Origin: an uncultured Christensenella sp.
Lineage (GTDB): Bacteria > Bacillota > Clostridia > Christensenellales > Borkfalkiaceae
NCBI GenBank assembly: GCA_910578565.1
Contig: CAJTQF010000002.1
Coordinates: 61,658 to 125,657 of the forward strand
DNA: 64,000 nucleotides
Direction of reading: 5' to 3'
Part shown: piece by piece, positions 51,549 through 60,395 of the stretch
Numbering within the stretch: position 1 is the stretch's first letter
Layout of the letters: the number at the start of each line of letters is the position of its first letter
Translations under genes and position numbers: made by a program
The notes under the pieces: model-generated
Told to the model about the DNA's origin: nothing
What the model saw: only the letters and a program-made list of their open reading frames with translations
Database searches by the model: none

Positions 51549-53219
51549 ATGCCGCAGGACGCGTTTACAATTTCATATATAGTAAGAGAGCTGAAAGAAA
51601 AACTTACGGGCGGCAAAATTTCGCGTATTATCCAGCCGTCGCGCGAAGAGCTTACATTTATTATATACACCCGAAACGGCAATCTTAAACTCGACGCCTG
51701 TCTTTCCGCACGCGGGGCAAGACTGAGCGTTTCAAACGACGAAAAACCCGTGCCTAAGGTCGCGCCCAATTTTTGTATGCTTCTCAGAAAACATCTGCAA
51801 AACGCCGAAATTACGGACGTGGCGCAACCCGACTGCGAAAGAATTATTTATTTCGATTTAAAATGCGTTTCCGATTTTTCTTCGTCCGTAATGCGGCTGT
51901 ATTTTGAAATTATGGGCAAGTACTCCAACGCCGTGCTTTGCGGCGAAAACGGAGTTATTGCGGGCGCGCTTAAAACCACGTCTTTGGGCGACGGGACAAA
52001 GCGGCTTATTCTCGGCGGGGTTAAATACGCCTTGCCAGAACCGCAGGATAAAGTTCCGCCAACCGATATAAACGGATTAAAACGCGTGCTGGATTGCGGC
52101 GGCGACAGGGTAAAAGCAATTGCGGACGGCGTCAGGGGAATTTCATACGCCACCGCTCTTGAAGCGGTCGAATATCTTAAAAACAATTTAACCGCACAGG
52201 GGCTTTACGAATATCTGAACACACAAACGCCCGACCCCTGCGTGACCTGTTCTAACGGCGAACCGAACGATTTTAAAGTGCGCTCCTGTTCAGATGAACA
52301 AGTGCGCTATCCTACCGTTTTGCAGGCGCAGGCGGCTTACTACTCGTACCTTTATAAAAAGCAAACCTTTCTCGAAGCAAAGACCAAAGCAGAAAGCGCG
52401 TTGGGCGCCGGCATTAAAAAAACCGAAAAACGTCTTGCGGAAATAAACGCAAAACTTCTCGAATGCGAAGGCGCGGAAAAAATCAAACTCAAAGGCGAAC
52501 TCATTACAGCCAATATTTACGCCGTGGAGCGCGGCGCGAAAATTTTAGAATGCGTAAACTATTACGACCCCGACTGCGGAAAGATAAAAATAGAACTGGA
52601 CGCTACCCTTACGCCGTCGCAGAACGCGCAAAAGTATTATAAAAAATATGCGAAGTTAAAGCGGACCTATATGAACGTGAGCGTTCAAAAAGAACAGGCG
52701 GACAAAAAACTGGACTATCTTAAATCCATTGCCGCGCACCTGAACGTCGCGGAAGAGACGCCGGATATTGAAGAAATTTCCGAAGAACTGGTTCAGCTCG
52801 GTTTATTGAAGACGGTAAAGACAAATAGCAAAAAACAAAGCGATACGCCTTACAGAACTTTTGAATACGGCGGATTTAAAATTCTGGCGGGGCGCAACAA
52901 CCTGCAGAACGAACGGCTTACAAAATCACTCTCGCAGGAAGATATATGGTTGCATACACAGAAGTACCACTCTTCGCACGTGGCTGTCATAACCGACGGG
53001 CGGGACGTGCCGGACGGGGTTATTAAAGTTGCGGCGGAAATTTGCGCGCACTACTCTGACGGAAAGGACGGAGCAAAAATCCCCGTGGACTATACAAGAA
53101 AAAAATTTGTTAAAAAACCTCCCAAAACGGACGCGGGGTTTGTAATATACACCGACTATAAAACGGCGCTTGCCGAACCCGACGCGCACAGAGAGCTTTT
53201 AAAGGAGAACGCAAAATGA
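51549..53219 (+). CDS. rqcH: NFACT-family ribosome quality control factor RqcH (FbpA-like)
   Basis: Homologue of eukaryotic Rqc2/NEMF that binds split 50S subunits with stalled peptidyl-tRNA and directs alanine-tail addition. The N-terminal NFACT-N domain starts MPQDAFTISYIVRELKEKL, a coiled-coil middle lies at about 270-420, and the C-terminal NFACT-R domain carries the ILAGRNNLQNERLT and DIWLHTQKYHSSHV blocks. The length is 556 residues. It ends 4 bp inside the next gene. Earlier annotations call relatives fibronectin-binding proteins. Confidence 0.93.
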   Translation: MPQDAFTISYIVRELKEKLTGGKISRIIQPSREELTFIIYTRNGNLKLDACLSARGARLSVSNDEKPVPKVAPNFCMLLRKHLQNAEITDVAQPDCERIIYFDLKCVSDFSSSVMRLYFEIMGKYSNAVLCGENGVIAGALKTTSLGDGTKRLILGGVKYALPEPQDKVPPTDINGLKRVLDCGGDRVKAIADGVRGISYATALEAVEYLKNNLTAQGLYEYLNTQTPDPCVTCSNGEPNDFKVRSCSDEQVRYPTVLQAQAAYYSYLYKKQTFLEAKTKAESALGAGIKKTEKRLAEINAKLLECEGAEKIKLKGELITANIYAVERGAKILECVNYYDPDCGKIKIELDATLTPSQNAQKYYKKYAKLKRTYMNVSVQKEQADKKLDYLKSIAAHLNVAEETPDIEEISEELVQLGLLKTVKTNSKKQSDTPYRTFEYGGFKILAGRNNLQNERLTKSLSQEDIWLHTQKYHSSHVAVITDGRDVPDGVIKVAAEICAHYSDGKDGAKIPVDYTRKKFVKKPPKTDAGFVIYTDYKTALAEPDAHRELLKENAK

Positions 53220-53515
53220 AAAAGAGAGACGAACTTCCGCAAATACCGTATACGGGAAAAACCTACGCCTACGTGGGCGCGGGGCTTGCGGCGGCAGCTT
53301 TTGTTACCCTTATTTTCGCGCTGGTTTTTTCCGCCGCGGGCATATATCTTTTAATAGCTTCCGTCCTGCTTGCGTTGGGCGCGTTGACTTTTGCAAACGT
53401 TCAGAAAAAGAAAAACAACTTCAAACAGCTTAAAATCATTATAATCTGTTCCTACGTTTCCCTTGCCTTGCCCGTCGCCGTGTTTATCGGCGGAATAATC
53501 TGGGCTGCAATTTAA
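53216..53515 (+). CDS. Small membrane protein, unknown function
   Basis: Protein of 99 residues with about three hydrophobic segments (roughly 18-40, 42-60 and 75-98) and a basic loop with KKKNNFK. It overlaps rqcH by 4 bp and is preceded by AAGGAG inside the rqcH end, so it is translated with rqcH. No family recognised. Confidence 0.65.
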   Translation: MKKRDELPQIPYTGKTYAYVGAGLAAAAFVTLIFALVFSAAGIYLLIASVLLALGALTFANVQKKKNNFKQLKIIIICSYVSLALPVAVFIGGIIWAAI

Positions 53516-53562
53516 CTGATTTCAGGTATAAAAACCGTTAAATTTTACCATTATTATTGTAA

Positions 53563-53922
53563 ATGGACAGAATTTGCGGTGCGGTACTCGACAAAATAAA
53601 CGGTTTGAGCCCTAACGGGCGGTACGTTGTTATTGCCGAAGAAGAATTTTACGATTGTTTCCCCGACGGCGACGAAAACGGCGATATGCTTGACAAGGCT
53701 CTGACCAGCCTGAAAGAAGGCGGCTATATAGACGTTAAATATTCGCGCGGCGACCTTTTTTGCATTGCTCCCCTTAAAGAGTTTATTGAAGAAGAACCCG
53801 AACGGGAAGAAATAAAAGAAGACTCGGGACGGAAGTTTAATTTCAACTTTACGTTTGCTTCCGCCTTTTTCGGCGGTATGTTGGGCAGCCTAATAATTTC
53901 GCTTATTTTTGCGCTGGTGTAA
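53563..53922 (+). CDS. Tail-anchored small protein with winged-helix-like domain (first of a pair)
   Basis: Protein of 119 residues. Residues 1-70 look like a small alpha/beta winged-helix fold (LDKALTSLKEGGYIDVKYSRGD), followed by an acidic linker (EEEPEREEIKEDS) and one C-terminal transmembrane helix (about 97-118). The next gene has the same plan. No ribosome binding site is seen before the ATG. Function unknown. Confidence 0.6.
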   Translation: MDRICGAVLDKINGLSPNGRYVVIAEEEFYDCFPDGDENGDMLDKALTSLKEGGYIDVKYSRGDLFCIAPLKEFIEEEPEREEIKEDSGRKFNFNFTFASAFFGGMLGSLIISLIFALV

Positions 53923-53925
53923 AAA

Positions 53926-54285
53926 ATGCTTTCCAGAAGCGAAAACGAAGTTATGTCCGCCGTTTACAGTCTTTGCGACGGAACGGAAGGTTGCCTTATT
54001 TCACCGCTTGACATTCTGTCCGTACTGCCCGCGAAACGGAAATACAGCCCCGACGTTATCGACGGTATTTTAAACGATTTGAAATGCGACGGATATTTCG
54101 ACCTTATAACTTCGGAAAGAAAGGGCGAAAAAATGTACGTAATCAACTTAAAAGAAACGGGTTTTAATTTTAAGCGCAGCGCAAAACAGAAACAACGCGA
54201 TATAACTTTCAGGATTGTACTTGCGTTTATAGGCGCCGCCGCCACCTTTATTTTCGGTCTGATTTTAAAAGGAATTTTCGGCTGA
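53926..54285 (+). CDS. Tail-anchored small protein with winged-helix-like domain (second of a pair)
   Basis: Protein of 119 residues with the same order as its upstream neighbour: a winged-helix-like region (IDGILNDLKCDGYFDLITSE), a basic linker (FKRSAKQKQRD) and a C-terminal transmembrane helix (about 95-117). The gap to the preceding stop is 3 bp. The two linkers have opposite charge, acidic in one and basic in the other, which would suit a heteromer. Function unknown. Confidence 0.6.
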   Translation: MLSRSENEVMSAVYSLCDGTEGCLISPLDILSVLPAKRKYSPDVIDGILNDLKCDGYFDLITSERKGEKMYVINLKETGFNFKRSAKQKQRDITFRIVLAFIGAAATFIFGLILKGIFG

Positions 54286-54326
54286 CCGCAATTAAATTGC
54301 TTATATCTTCGAATAAATTGAACTTT

Positions 54327-54354
54327 GCCGCCGCAGATTGCCGTCTGCGGCGGC
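54327..54354 (+). terminator. Terminator after the small membrane protein genes
   Basis: GCCGCCGCAGA pairs with TCTGCGGCGGC around a 6-nt loop, 42 bp after the last stop. The tail is AT-rich rather than a pure T-run. Confidence 0.7.
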
Positions 54355-54372
54355 TTAATACTTAAATAATAA

Positions 54373-54401
54373 TTGCATTTTTTTACAGGGTTTGGTAAAA
54401 T
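54373..54401 (+). promoter_or_regulatory. Promoter of the exported-protein gene, leaderless
   Basis: TTGCAT (54373-54378), a 17-bp spacer and TAAAAT (54396-54401) are followed by exactly 6 nt and the ATG at 54408. Predicted +1 is the A of the start codon; no ribosome binding site. Confidence 0.7.
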
Positions 54402-54407
54402 AAAGCT

Positions 54408-55673
54408 ATGAAACGCAAAAAACTGTTTATTTCGCTCACGGCGATACTTTCATTCATAATCGCGCTGTCGATTTTTCTGGGCGTGTGGTATCTCGGCGAC
54501 AGATACGAAGTTTTTGAAAAAGACTTTACAAAAGAATTCGAAATACCCGGGCTAAGGGAAGGCGCGGTTCCGCAGGGTATGGGCAACTGCGAACTTTCCT
54601 ACAACCTTAAAGACGAAAACGGAAACACCGTTTCAAATGGTCAGCAGTACTTTTTCATATCCGCGTATATGACCGACGGCTCGCCTTCGAGAATTTACGT
54701 CACGGGCGGCGACACCGGTTACGTAGGATACGTCACCATGAAGAACACCGACGGCACCGACTACACGGGGCATTGCGGCGGAATTGCGGCGAACAACAAC
54801 GGCTCTACAGTATGGGTGACGGGCGAAGGCACCGTTTACGTTGCAAGGTCTTCCGAAAACAAGGATAACGACTACACCAACACCGCCACCGAGATTATCG
54901 AAAAAGCGCAGGGAAAAATAAAGGACGAAAACGGCAACGTTGACCGCGCAATAAATTTTACGGCTTCTTTCGACGCAAACTGCAACGCCGACTTCTGCTA
55001 TTATTACGACGACCCGAGATACGTTTCACTTTCCTACGATAAACTTTACGTCGGCGAATTTTACCGTAAAGGCGCGTACGAAACCGACGGTGCGCACCGA
55101 GTAACCACTCCCAACGGCTACAAAAATTATGCGTTTATGTACGAGTATGCGGTCAATTCAGACGCGACTTCAAAATACGGACTAACCACTTTAAGCACCA
55201 CAAACGCAACCAATTTAAACGAAGAAGTTCCCAGAATTTACTCCATATTCTCCATTCCCGAAAAAGTTCAGGGTATGGCGGTCGCCGGCAACAACATACT
55301 GCTTTCGCAAAGCTACGGGCTTGCAAACTCCGCTATAACCGTCTTCGATAAGAACAAAGCCATGTCGAAAAGCGACAAGTACAAAGAACTAAAAGGCAAA
55401 GATTTTGCGTACAAAAGTGTTTATATTACGGCTGGCGGAAAACAGATTCAGTACTACGACTCTACCGAACTGAAAGTATACTACCTTGACTGTAACGACA
55501 AAGAGATGCTTAAACAGACCTACTCTATCCCTTCCATGTCCGAAGGGCTTTGCACGGTTTCAACCGCGAACAGCTCAAGGGTTTACGTGCTTTTCGAGTC
55601 GGCGAGCAAAAAGTACAAAACTTTCGTCCGCGAACAGCTTTCAAACGTATATTCGGTACGAATAAAAAACTAA
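54408..55673 (+). CDS. Exported or membrane-anchored protein, unknown function
   Basis: Protein of 421 residues with a basic N-terminus and one hydrophobic segment (about 7-29) acting as signal anchor or signal peptide, no lipobox. The rest is soluble and rich in Gly, Asn, Thr and Tyr with repeated short strands (for example YVTGGDTGYVGYVTMKN, GGIAANNNGSTVWVTGEG, QGMAVAGNNILLSQSYG), as in beta-propeller-like secreted proteins. No catalytic motif recognised. It is a single-gene unit between two terminators. Confidence 0.7.
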   Translation: MKRKKLFISLTAILSFIIALSIFLGVWYLGDRYEVFEKDFTKEFEIPGLREGAVPQGMGNCELSYNLKDENGNTVSNGQQYFFISAYMTDGSPSRIYVTGGDTGYVGYVTMKNTDGTDYTGHCGGIAANNNGSTVWVTGEGTVYVARSSENKDNDYTNTATEIIEKAQGKIKDENGNVDRAINFTASFDANCNADFCYYYDDPRYVSLSYDKLYVGEFYRKGAYETDGAHRVTTPNGYKNYAFMYEYAVNSDATSKYGLTTLSTTNATNLNEEVPRIYSIFSIPEKVQGMAVAGNNILLSQSYGLANSAITVFDKNKAMSKSDKYKELKGKDFAYKSVYITAGGKQIQYYDSTELKVYYLDCNDKEMLKQTYSIPSMSEGLCTVSTANSSRVYVLFESASKKYKTFVREQLSNVYSVRIKN

Positions 55674-55674
55674 C

Positions 55675-55706
55675 AAAAAAGACCGCTTGAAGCGGTCTTT
55701 TTTTTA
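55675..55706. terminator. Bidirectional terminator between convergent genes
   Basis: AAAGACCGCT pairs with AGCGGTCTTT around TGA, with A and T runs on either side. It serves the exported-protein gene and the convergent aminopeptidase gene. Confidence 0.9.
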
Positions 55707-55717
55707 GCTTGATTTTA

Positions 55718-57085
55718 TTACTTGCAGAAAGCAAGGCAGGCTTTATACAGAGAATATATATCGGCTTTTGAAATAAGCTCGTAAGGAGCGTGCATAGAGA
55801 GCACGGGAACGCCCACGTCGACGGTATCGATGCCAAGGTTTGCAATGAACATTGCAACCGTTCCGCCGCCGCCTATATCTATTGCGCCCAGCTCGCCCGT
55901 CTGCCAGAACACGCCGTCCTTATCGAAAATGTCGCGGATATAGCCCATATATTCCGCGTCCGCGTCGTTAGACGAAGACTTGCCGCGCGCGCCGGTGTAC
56001 TTTGAAACCGCCGCGCCGCAGTTTATATACGTAGAGTTGCGTTTTTCAAACGACGAAGCGTACGCGGGGTCGTAACCTGCGGTAACGTCCGCAGAAATGC
56101 ACTTTGAATTGTATCTTACTTCAATGGGGTTTACTCCGAAAGAATTTGCAATGGTGTCTATAACGTCGCAGATAACTTTCGACTGCATACCTGTTGTGCC
56201 GTTGCTTCCCACTTCTTCCTTGTCTGCAAACACGGCAACCACAGTTCTGTCGGACTTGCTGTCGAATATCGCTTTCATTTCGGGATAAGCGCAAACTTTG
56301 TCGTCGTGACCGTAAGCCGCTATAAGCGCCTTGTCAAAACCTACGTCGCGCGCCTTGCCTGCGGGTACAAAGCAGAGTTCGGAACACTGGAAGTCAACTT
56401 CCGTAATGCCGTATTTTTTGTTGAGCAGAGTCAGAACGGCGGTTTTTACGCTCTCCTTGTCTTCTTCGTCGCCGACTGCCGGAAGTCCGCCGATAATTGC
56501 GTTAAGGCTTTCACCGTCAACCGCTTTGCCCATAGGTTTGGTACTTTGCTCTGCGGCGAGATGGGGCAGAAGATCGGTTATGTAGAAAACGGGGTCGTCG
56601 TCTTCTTCACCGACGCAGATGTCTTTTTTTACGCCGCCCGGCAGCATTACAACGCCGTGCAGCGCAAGGGGAATTGAAGTCCACTGGTATTTTTTGATGC
56701 CGCCGTAGTAATGCGTTTTGAGATAGCAAAGACCGGCGTCTTCAAATACGGGATTGGGTTTTAAATCGAGACGGGGCGAATCTACGTGCGCAACCATAAT
56801 TCTTACGCCGTCTTTCGCAACGTCCTTCTTACCGATTTTGATAAGGAAAATATTTTTGCCGCGGTTTACGAAATATCTCTTGTCGCCCGCTTTCAGTTTT
56901 TCGGAAAAGCTGAAAGGTTTAAAGCCGTTTTCTTCGGCAAGTTTTTTCGCCAGTTCGGAAGCGTCGCGCTCGGTTTTAGAGCCGTCCAAAAATTTTTTAT
57001 ACCCTTCCGAAAAAGCGTAGATTTTTTCAAGTTCGGCGCCGTCCGCCTCTTTGTATACGTTTTTGCGTGTGTATTTTAAATCCAT
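55718..57085 (-). CDS. M18 family aminopeptidase
   Basis: Zinc aminopeptidase of 455 residues that usually forms a cytosolic tetrahedral dodecamer and removes N-terminal residues. Metal and catalytic blocks are MVAHVDSPRLDLKP (about 93-106), FADKEEVGSNGTTG (about 286-299) and SMHAPYELISKAD near the C-terminus. GGAG precedes the ATG. It is transcribed alone toward the terminator near 55690. Confidence 0.93.
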   Translation of the reverse strand: MDLKYTRKNVYKEADGAELEKIYAFSEGYKKFLDGSKTERDASELAKKLAEENGFKPFSFSEKLKAGDKRYFVNRGKNIFLIKIGKKDVAKDGVRIMVAHVDSPRLDLKPNPVFEDAGLCYLKTHYYGGIKKYQWTSIPLALHGVVMLPGGVKKDICVGEEDDDPVFYITDLLPHLAAEQSTKPMGKAVDGESLNAIIGGLPAVGDEEDKESVKTAVLTLLNKKYGITEVDFQCSELCFVPAGKARDVGFDKALIAAYGHDDKVCAYPEMKAIFDSKSDRTVVAVFADKEEVGSNGTTGMQSKVICDVIDTIANSFGVNPIEVRYNSKCISADVTAGYDPAYASSFEKRNSTYINCGAAVSKYTGARGKSSSNDADAEYMGYIRDIFDKDGVFWQTGELGAIDIGGGGTVAMFIANLGIDTVDVGVPVLSMHAPYELISKADIYSLYKACLAFCK

Positions 57086-57203
57086 AATTTCTCCTTTTTG
57101 ACCTATATTTTTACTGTGCTTTAAAAGTATAGCACACCTTTTTTATATTTTCAATCTAATTTAAAATTTTTTCAAGAAATATTTAAAAATTAAAGATATA
57201 CAA

Positions 57204-57232
57204 TTTACTAATTATTATAAATGTTGTATAAT
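57204..57232 (+). promoter_or_regulatory. Promoter of the Gx transporter-rnf operon
   Basis: TTTACT (57204-57209), a 17-bp spacer and TATAAT (57227-57232). The predicted start near 57239 leaves about 60 nt before the ATG at 57298. No riboswitch motif was recognised in that leader. Confidence 0.6.
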
Positions 57233-57297
57233 AGGCTAAGGCGGGTTGTAATAAATTGCGCCTTAAAATAATCCGCACGGCAATTTTATCACTTAGT

Positions 57298-57843
57298 ATG
57301 AAAAACGGTCAATCCGCAGCCAAAAAGATAGCCACGCTGTCAATTTTTACGGCGTTGAGTCTTATAGCGTTCATTATAGAAAACCAGTTTCCCCCGCTCT
57401 TTTTCCCCGGCGCCAAAATGGGGCTTGCAAACATATTTTCGTTTGCCGCGCTCATTTTATACTCGCCGTGGGAAGCGTTTGTAATAGTTGCAATCCGCAC
57501 GGGGCTGGGCGCGGTTTTTGCGGGCAACGTTTCTGCGGTGCTGTACTCGTTCACAGGCGGTGTCGTTTCTATGGCGGTATCTTCCGTTTTGATGTACACC
57601 GTGTATCCGCGCATTTCTTTGATGTCGGTAAGCATTGCCGCCGCCACGGTACACAACGTCACGCAGAATATCGTATTCGTAATACTTTCGGGTACGGCGC
57701 TGACTTTCGGTTATATGCCCTATCTCATTCTGCTCGGAATACTTTCGGGCGCGGTTGTGGGCGGCGTTATAATGTTAATATTCAAAAAAGTGCCCCAAAG
57801 CGTATTTGAAAGGGCAATTTACAAAACAACAAAAAAGGTTTAG
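57298..57843 (+). CDS. Gx transporter family membrane protein
   Basis: Membrane protein of 181 residues with about five transmembrane helices, of the Gx family (sometimes called heptaprenyl diphosphate synthase component I). The family block FPGAKMGLANI is near residues 36-46. Its start is uncertain: the ATG at 57298 matches the family N-terminus, whereas a TTG at 57256 would add 14 residues; neither has a clear ribosome binding site. Family members often sit beside rnf and flavin-transferase genes, as here. The transported ligand is unknown. Confidence 0.78.
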   Translation: MKNGQSAAKKIATLSIFTALSLIAFIIENQFPPLFFPGAKMGLANIFSFAALILYSPWEAFVIVAIRTGLGAVFAGNVSAVLYSFTGGVVSMAVSSVLMYTVYPRISLMSVSIAAATVHNVTQNIVFVILSGTALTFGYMPYLILLGILSGAVVGGVIMLIFKKVPQSVFERAIYKTTKKV

Positions 57844-57895
57844 TCTGCCAAAGGCAGTTTAAATAAACGTAATAAAAATAAGGAGAGAATTTTCA

Positions 57896-59242
57896 GTGAA
57901 AGCAGTAAAAGGAAAATACTACTTCGGCGGCATACACGTGAAAGATATGAAAGGTATCTCGAAAGACGCCGCGCTGGAAGTATTGCCCGACCCCGAGACG
58001 GTTGCGGTTTCCTGTTCACAGTCTATCGGCAAACCCGCCGTTCCATGCGTGGAAGCGGGACAAGCCGTTAAGCAGGGACAGATTATAGCCAAAGCCGACG
58101 GCGCGGTTTCTTCCGATGTTTTTGCAAGCATTGCGGGAACCGTTACGGAAATTAAAGACCTGAAAGGCGACGGCGGCGCGGACGAGAAGTATATTTTCAT
58201 TAAACGCGGCGAAAACGCCGAAAAGGAGTTTTTAAAACCCCTTACTTCCCCTTCCGCGGAAGAAATCAGACAGAGAATAAAGGACGCCGGCATTGTCGGG
58301 CTGGGCGGCGCGGGATTTCCCACTGCGGTCAAAGTTTCACCCGCAACACCCGTTGACACCCTGATAGTTAACGGAGCCGAGTGCGAACCCTACTTAACCT
58401 GCGACTACCGCCTTATGCTTGAACAAGCGGACAAGATTGCGCGCGGCGCAAGATATATCGCTTCGGCTTTGGGCGCAAGCAAAATCATCGTCGCAATAGA
58501 AGCGAACAAACCCGACTGCATTAAACTTTTCGAAGCGTATGAAGATATCCAACCCGTAATACTTACCAAAAAGTATCCTACGGGCGGCGAAAAGCAGTTG
58601 GTTTACTCGGCAACGGGCAAAAAAATAACGCTTGGCAAACTGCCCGCCGATTTCGGCGTAGTAGTTCAGAACGTAGCCACCTGTTATGCCGTGTGCGAAG
58701 CGGTTGAACTGGGCAAACCCCTTATCGAAAGAGTTGTAACCGTTTCGGGTCAGGGTATAAAGCAGCCCAAAAACCTGTGGGTAAAAATAGGAACGCCGAT
58801 AAAAGACCTTGTCGAATTCTGCGGCGGCGAGATAACCGTTATCGAAAAGAACGAAGAAGGCGAAGTTGTGGAAGTTACCGTTCAACCCAAGAAAGCGGTT
58901 TTGGGCGGACCTATGACGGGCAATGCAATTGCAAGCTACGACGTTTATACACATAAAGTAACTTCGGGCGTGCTTATTCTTACCGATGGCGAAGCTGCGG
59001 CGGCGGAACCCACCCCCTGTTTAAACTGCGGAATGTGCGCGGACGTCTGCCCCATGCATTTAATGCCGATGAACACTGCGTTCTATTCGGCGGGCGGCGA
59101 CTTTGAGTCGGCGGCGAAATACGGCAACGTGTCCTACTGCATAGAGTGCGGCGCGTGCGAATATATCTGCCCCGCGAAACGCCCCTTAATTCAGGCAATA
59201 AGAAAAACGAAGGCTGCCCTTCGTAAAATGAAGGAGAACTAA
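57896..59242 (+). CDS. rnfC: Rnf complex subunit RnfC
   Basis: Peripheral NADH-oxidising subunit of the ferredoxin:NAD+ oxidoreductase, 448 residues. N-terminal RnfC barrel-like domain (about 1-95), FMN/NADH-binding SLBB region with GLGGAGFPTAVK near 141, and two [4Fe-4S] sites, CLNCGMCADVCP (about 377-388) and CIECGACEYICP (about 417-428). The start codon is GTG with AAGGAG ten bases upstream. It begins a six-gene rnfCDGEAB run. Confidence 0.94.
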   Translation: MKAVKGKYYFGGIHVKDMKGISKDAALEVLPDPETVAVSCSQSIGKPAVPCVEAGQAVKQGQIIAKADGAVSSDVFASIAGTVTEIKDLKGDGGADEKYIFIKRGENAEKEFLKPLTSPSAEEIRQRIKDAGIVGLGGAGFPTAVKVSPATPVDTLIVNGAECEPYLTCDYRLMLEQADKIARGARYIASALGASKIIVAIEANKPDCIKLFEAYEDIQPVILTKKYPTGGEKQLVYSATGKKITLGKLPADFGVVVQNVATCYAVCEAVELGKPLIERVVTVSGQGIKQPKNLWVKIGTPIKDLVEFCGGEITVIEKNEEGEVVEVTVQPKKAVLGGPMTGNAIASYDVYTHKVTSGVLILTDGEAAAAEPTPCLNCGMCADVCPMHLMPMNTAFYSAGGDFESAAKYGNVSYCIECGACEYICPAKRPLIQAIRKTKAALRKMKEN

Positions 59243-59243
59243 T

Positions 59244-60395
59244 ATGGATAATTCAATAGTAATTTCCACCCCTCCTCACGTTAAATCAAAACGCACTACC
59301 AAAAGCATTATGCTGGACGTTTTAATCGCGCTTCTGCCCTGCACCGTTGCGGGTTGCGTGTTCTTCGGCTGGCAGGCGCTTCTGATAATACTTATGTCCG
59401 TATTTTCGTGCGTTGCGACCGAGTTTGTATACTTTTTCATAGCGAACAAAGGCTTTGCCAAAAAGTGTAAAGACGCGAAAGCAGTGTGCAGGCGCTGGGT
59501 GAAACAGTTTGACTTTACGTCGATAGTCACGGGACTTATTCTCGCTTTGATACTCCCCACCACAAATAAGTGGTACGAAGTTTTCTATGAAGTGATTATA
59601 GGCGGAATTTTTGCGATAGCCATAGTTAAAATGCTGTTCGGCGGCACAGGCAAAAACCTTGTCAACCCTGCGGCGGCGGCGCGCGTATTTATGTTCATAA
59701 GTTTCGCGATTACCACCTACACCGCGCCCAACTTCTCGGGACTGGACCTTACCACCGGCGTATTTACCGACTCAACCAACCTTTCATGGTTGCTGTCAGC
59801 CGACGGTAATCCCGTTACAAGAGTTTCCGTTTTAGACCTGTTCATCGGCACGGGCGTTGCAGGCTGCATAGGCGAAACCTGCAAAGCGGCAATTATTTTA
59901 GGCTATGTTTACTTGTGCGTACGCAAAGTCATAAAATGGTGGCAACCTCTCCTTTTCATAGCGGTATTCGGATTTACCGCAGTATTTATGTCCGGTTTTG
60001 CTTACGTCAAGACGGGCGGATATATTTACAATATACAACTTTTCCTGCCCCACCTGTTCTCGGGCGGCGTGCTGTTCGGCGCGGTATTTATGTTTACCGA
60101 CTACTCCACTTCACCCAAAGGCGTTTACGGGCAAATCGTGTACTATATCGCGGCGGCTCTGCTTGTTGCGATACTGAGATACTTCACCAAGTTTGAAGTT
60201 ACTTCGTTCGTAATTCTCATTATGAACCTGTTCGTACCGCTTATTGACAAATACATCATAAGAAGACCCTTCGGCTATGTAAAAACCAAAAAGGCGAAAA
60301 AAGCCAAATCGGTTGAAGAAAAAGTCGAAGAAGCGGCTGAAAATATGATTGTAGACACAACGGCGGAAGCAAAATCAGGCAAGGAGGGCAACTAA
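59244..60395 (+). CDS. rnfD: Rnf complex subunit RnfD with altered flavin-attachment site
   Basis: Integral membrane subunit of 383 residues with about ten helices and a charged C-terminal tail (KKAKKAKSVEEKVEE). Blocks GGTGKNLVNPAAAARVF (about 133-149) and LDLFIGTGVAGCIGET (197-212) fix the family. Between them RnfD normally has a covalent-FMN motif of the form Dxx[S/T][G/A]AT; here the aligned residues read DLTTGVF (168-174), so Ala is Val and the acceptor Thr is Phe. The subunit may therefore carry no covalent FMN. Confidence 0.92.
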   Translation: MDNSIVISTPPHVKSKRTTKSIMLDVLIALLPCTVAGCVFFGWQALLIILMSVFSCVATEFVYFFIANKGFAKKCKDAKAVCRRWVKQFDFTSIVTGLILALILPTTNKWYEVFYEVIIGGIFAIAIVKMLFGGTGKNLVNPAAAARVFMFISFAITTYTAPNFSGLDLTTGVFTDSTNLSWLLSADGNPVTRVSVLDLFIGTGVAGCIGETCKAAIILGYVYLCVRKVIKWWQPLLFIAVFGFTAVFMSGFAYVKTGGYIYNIQLFLPHLFSGGVLFGAVFMFTDYSTSPKGVYGQIVYYIAAALLVAILRYFTKFEVTSFVILIMNLFVPLIDKYIIRRPFGYVKTKKAKKAKSVEEKVEEAAENMIVDTTAEAKSGKEGN

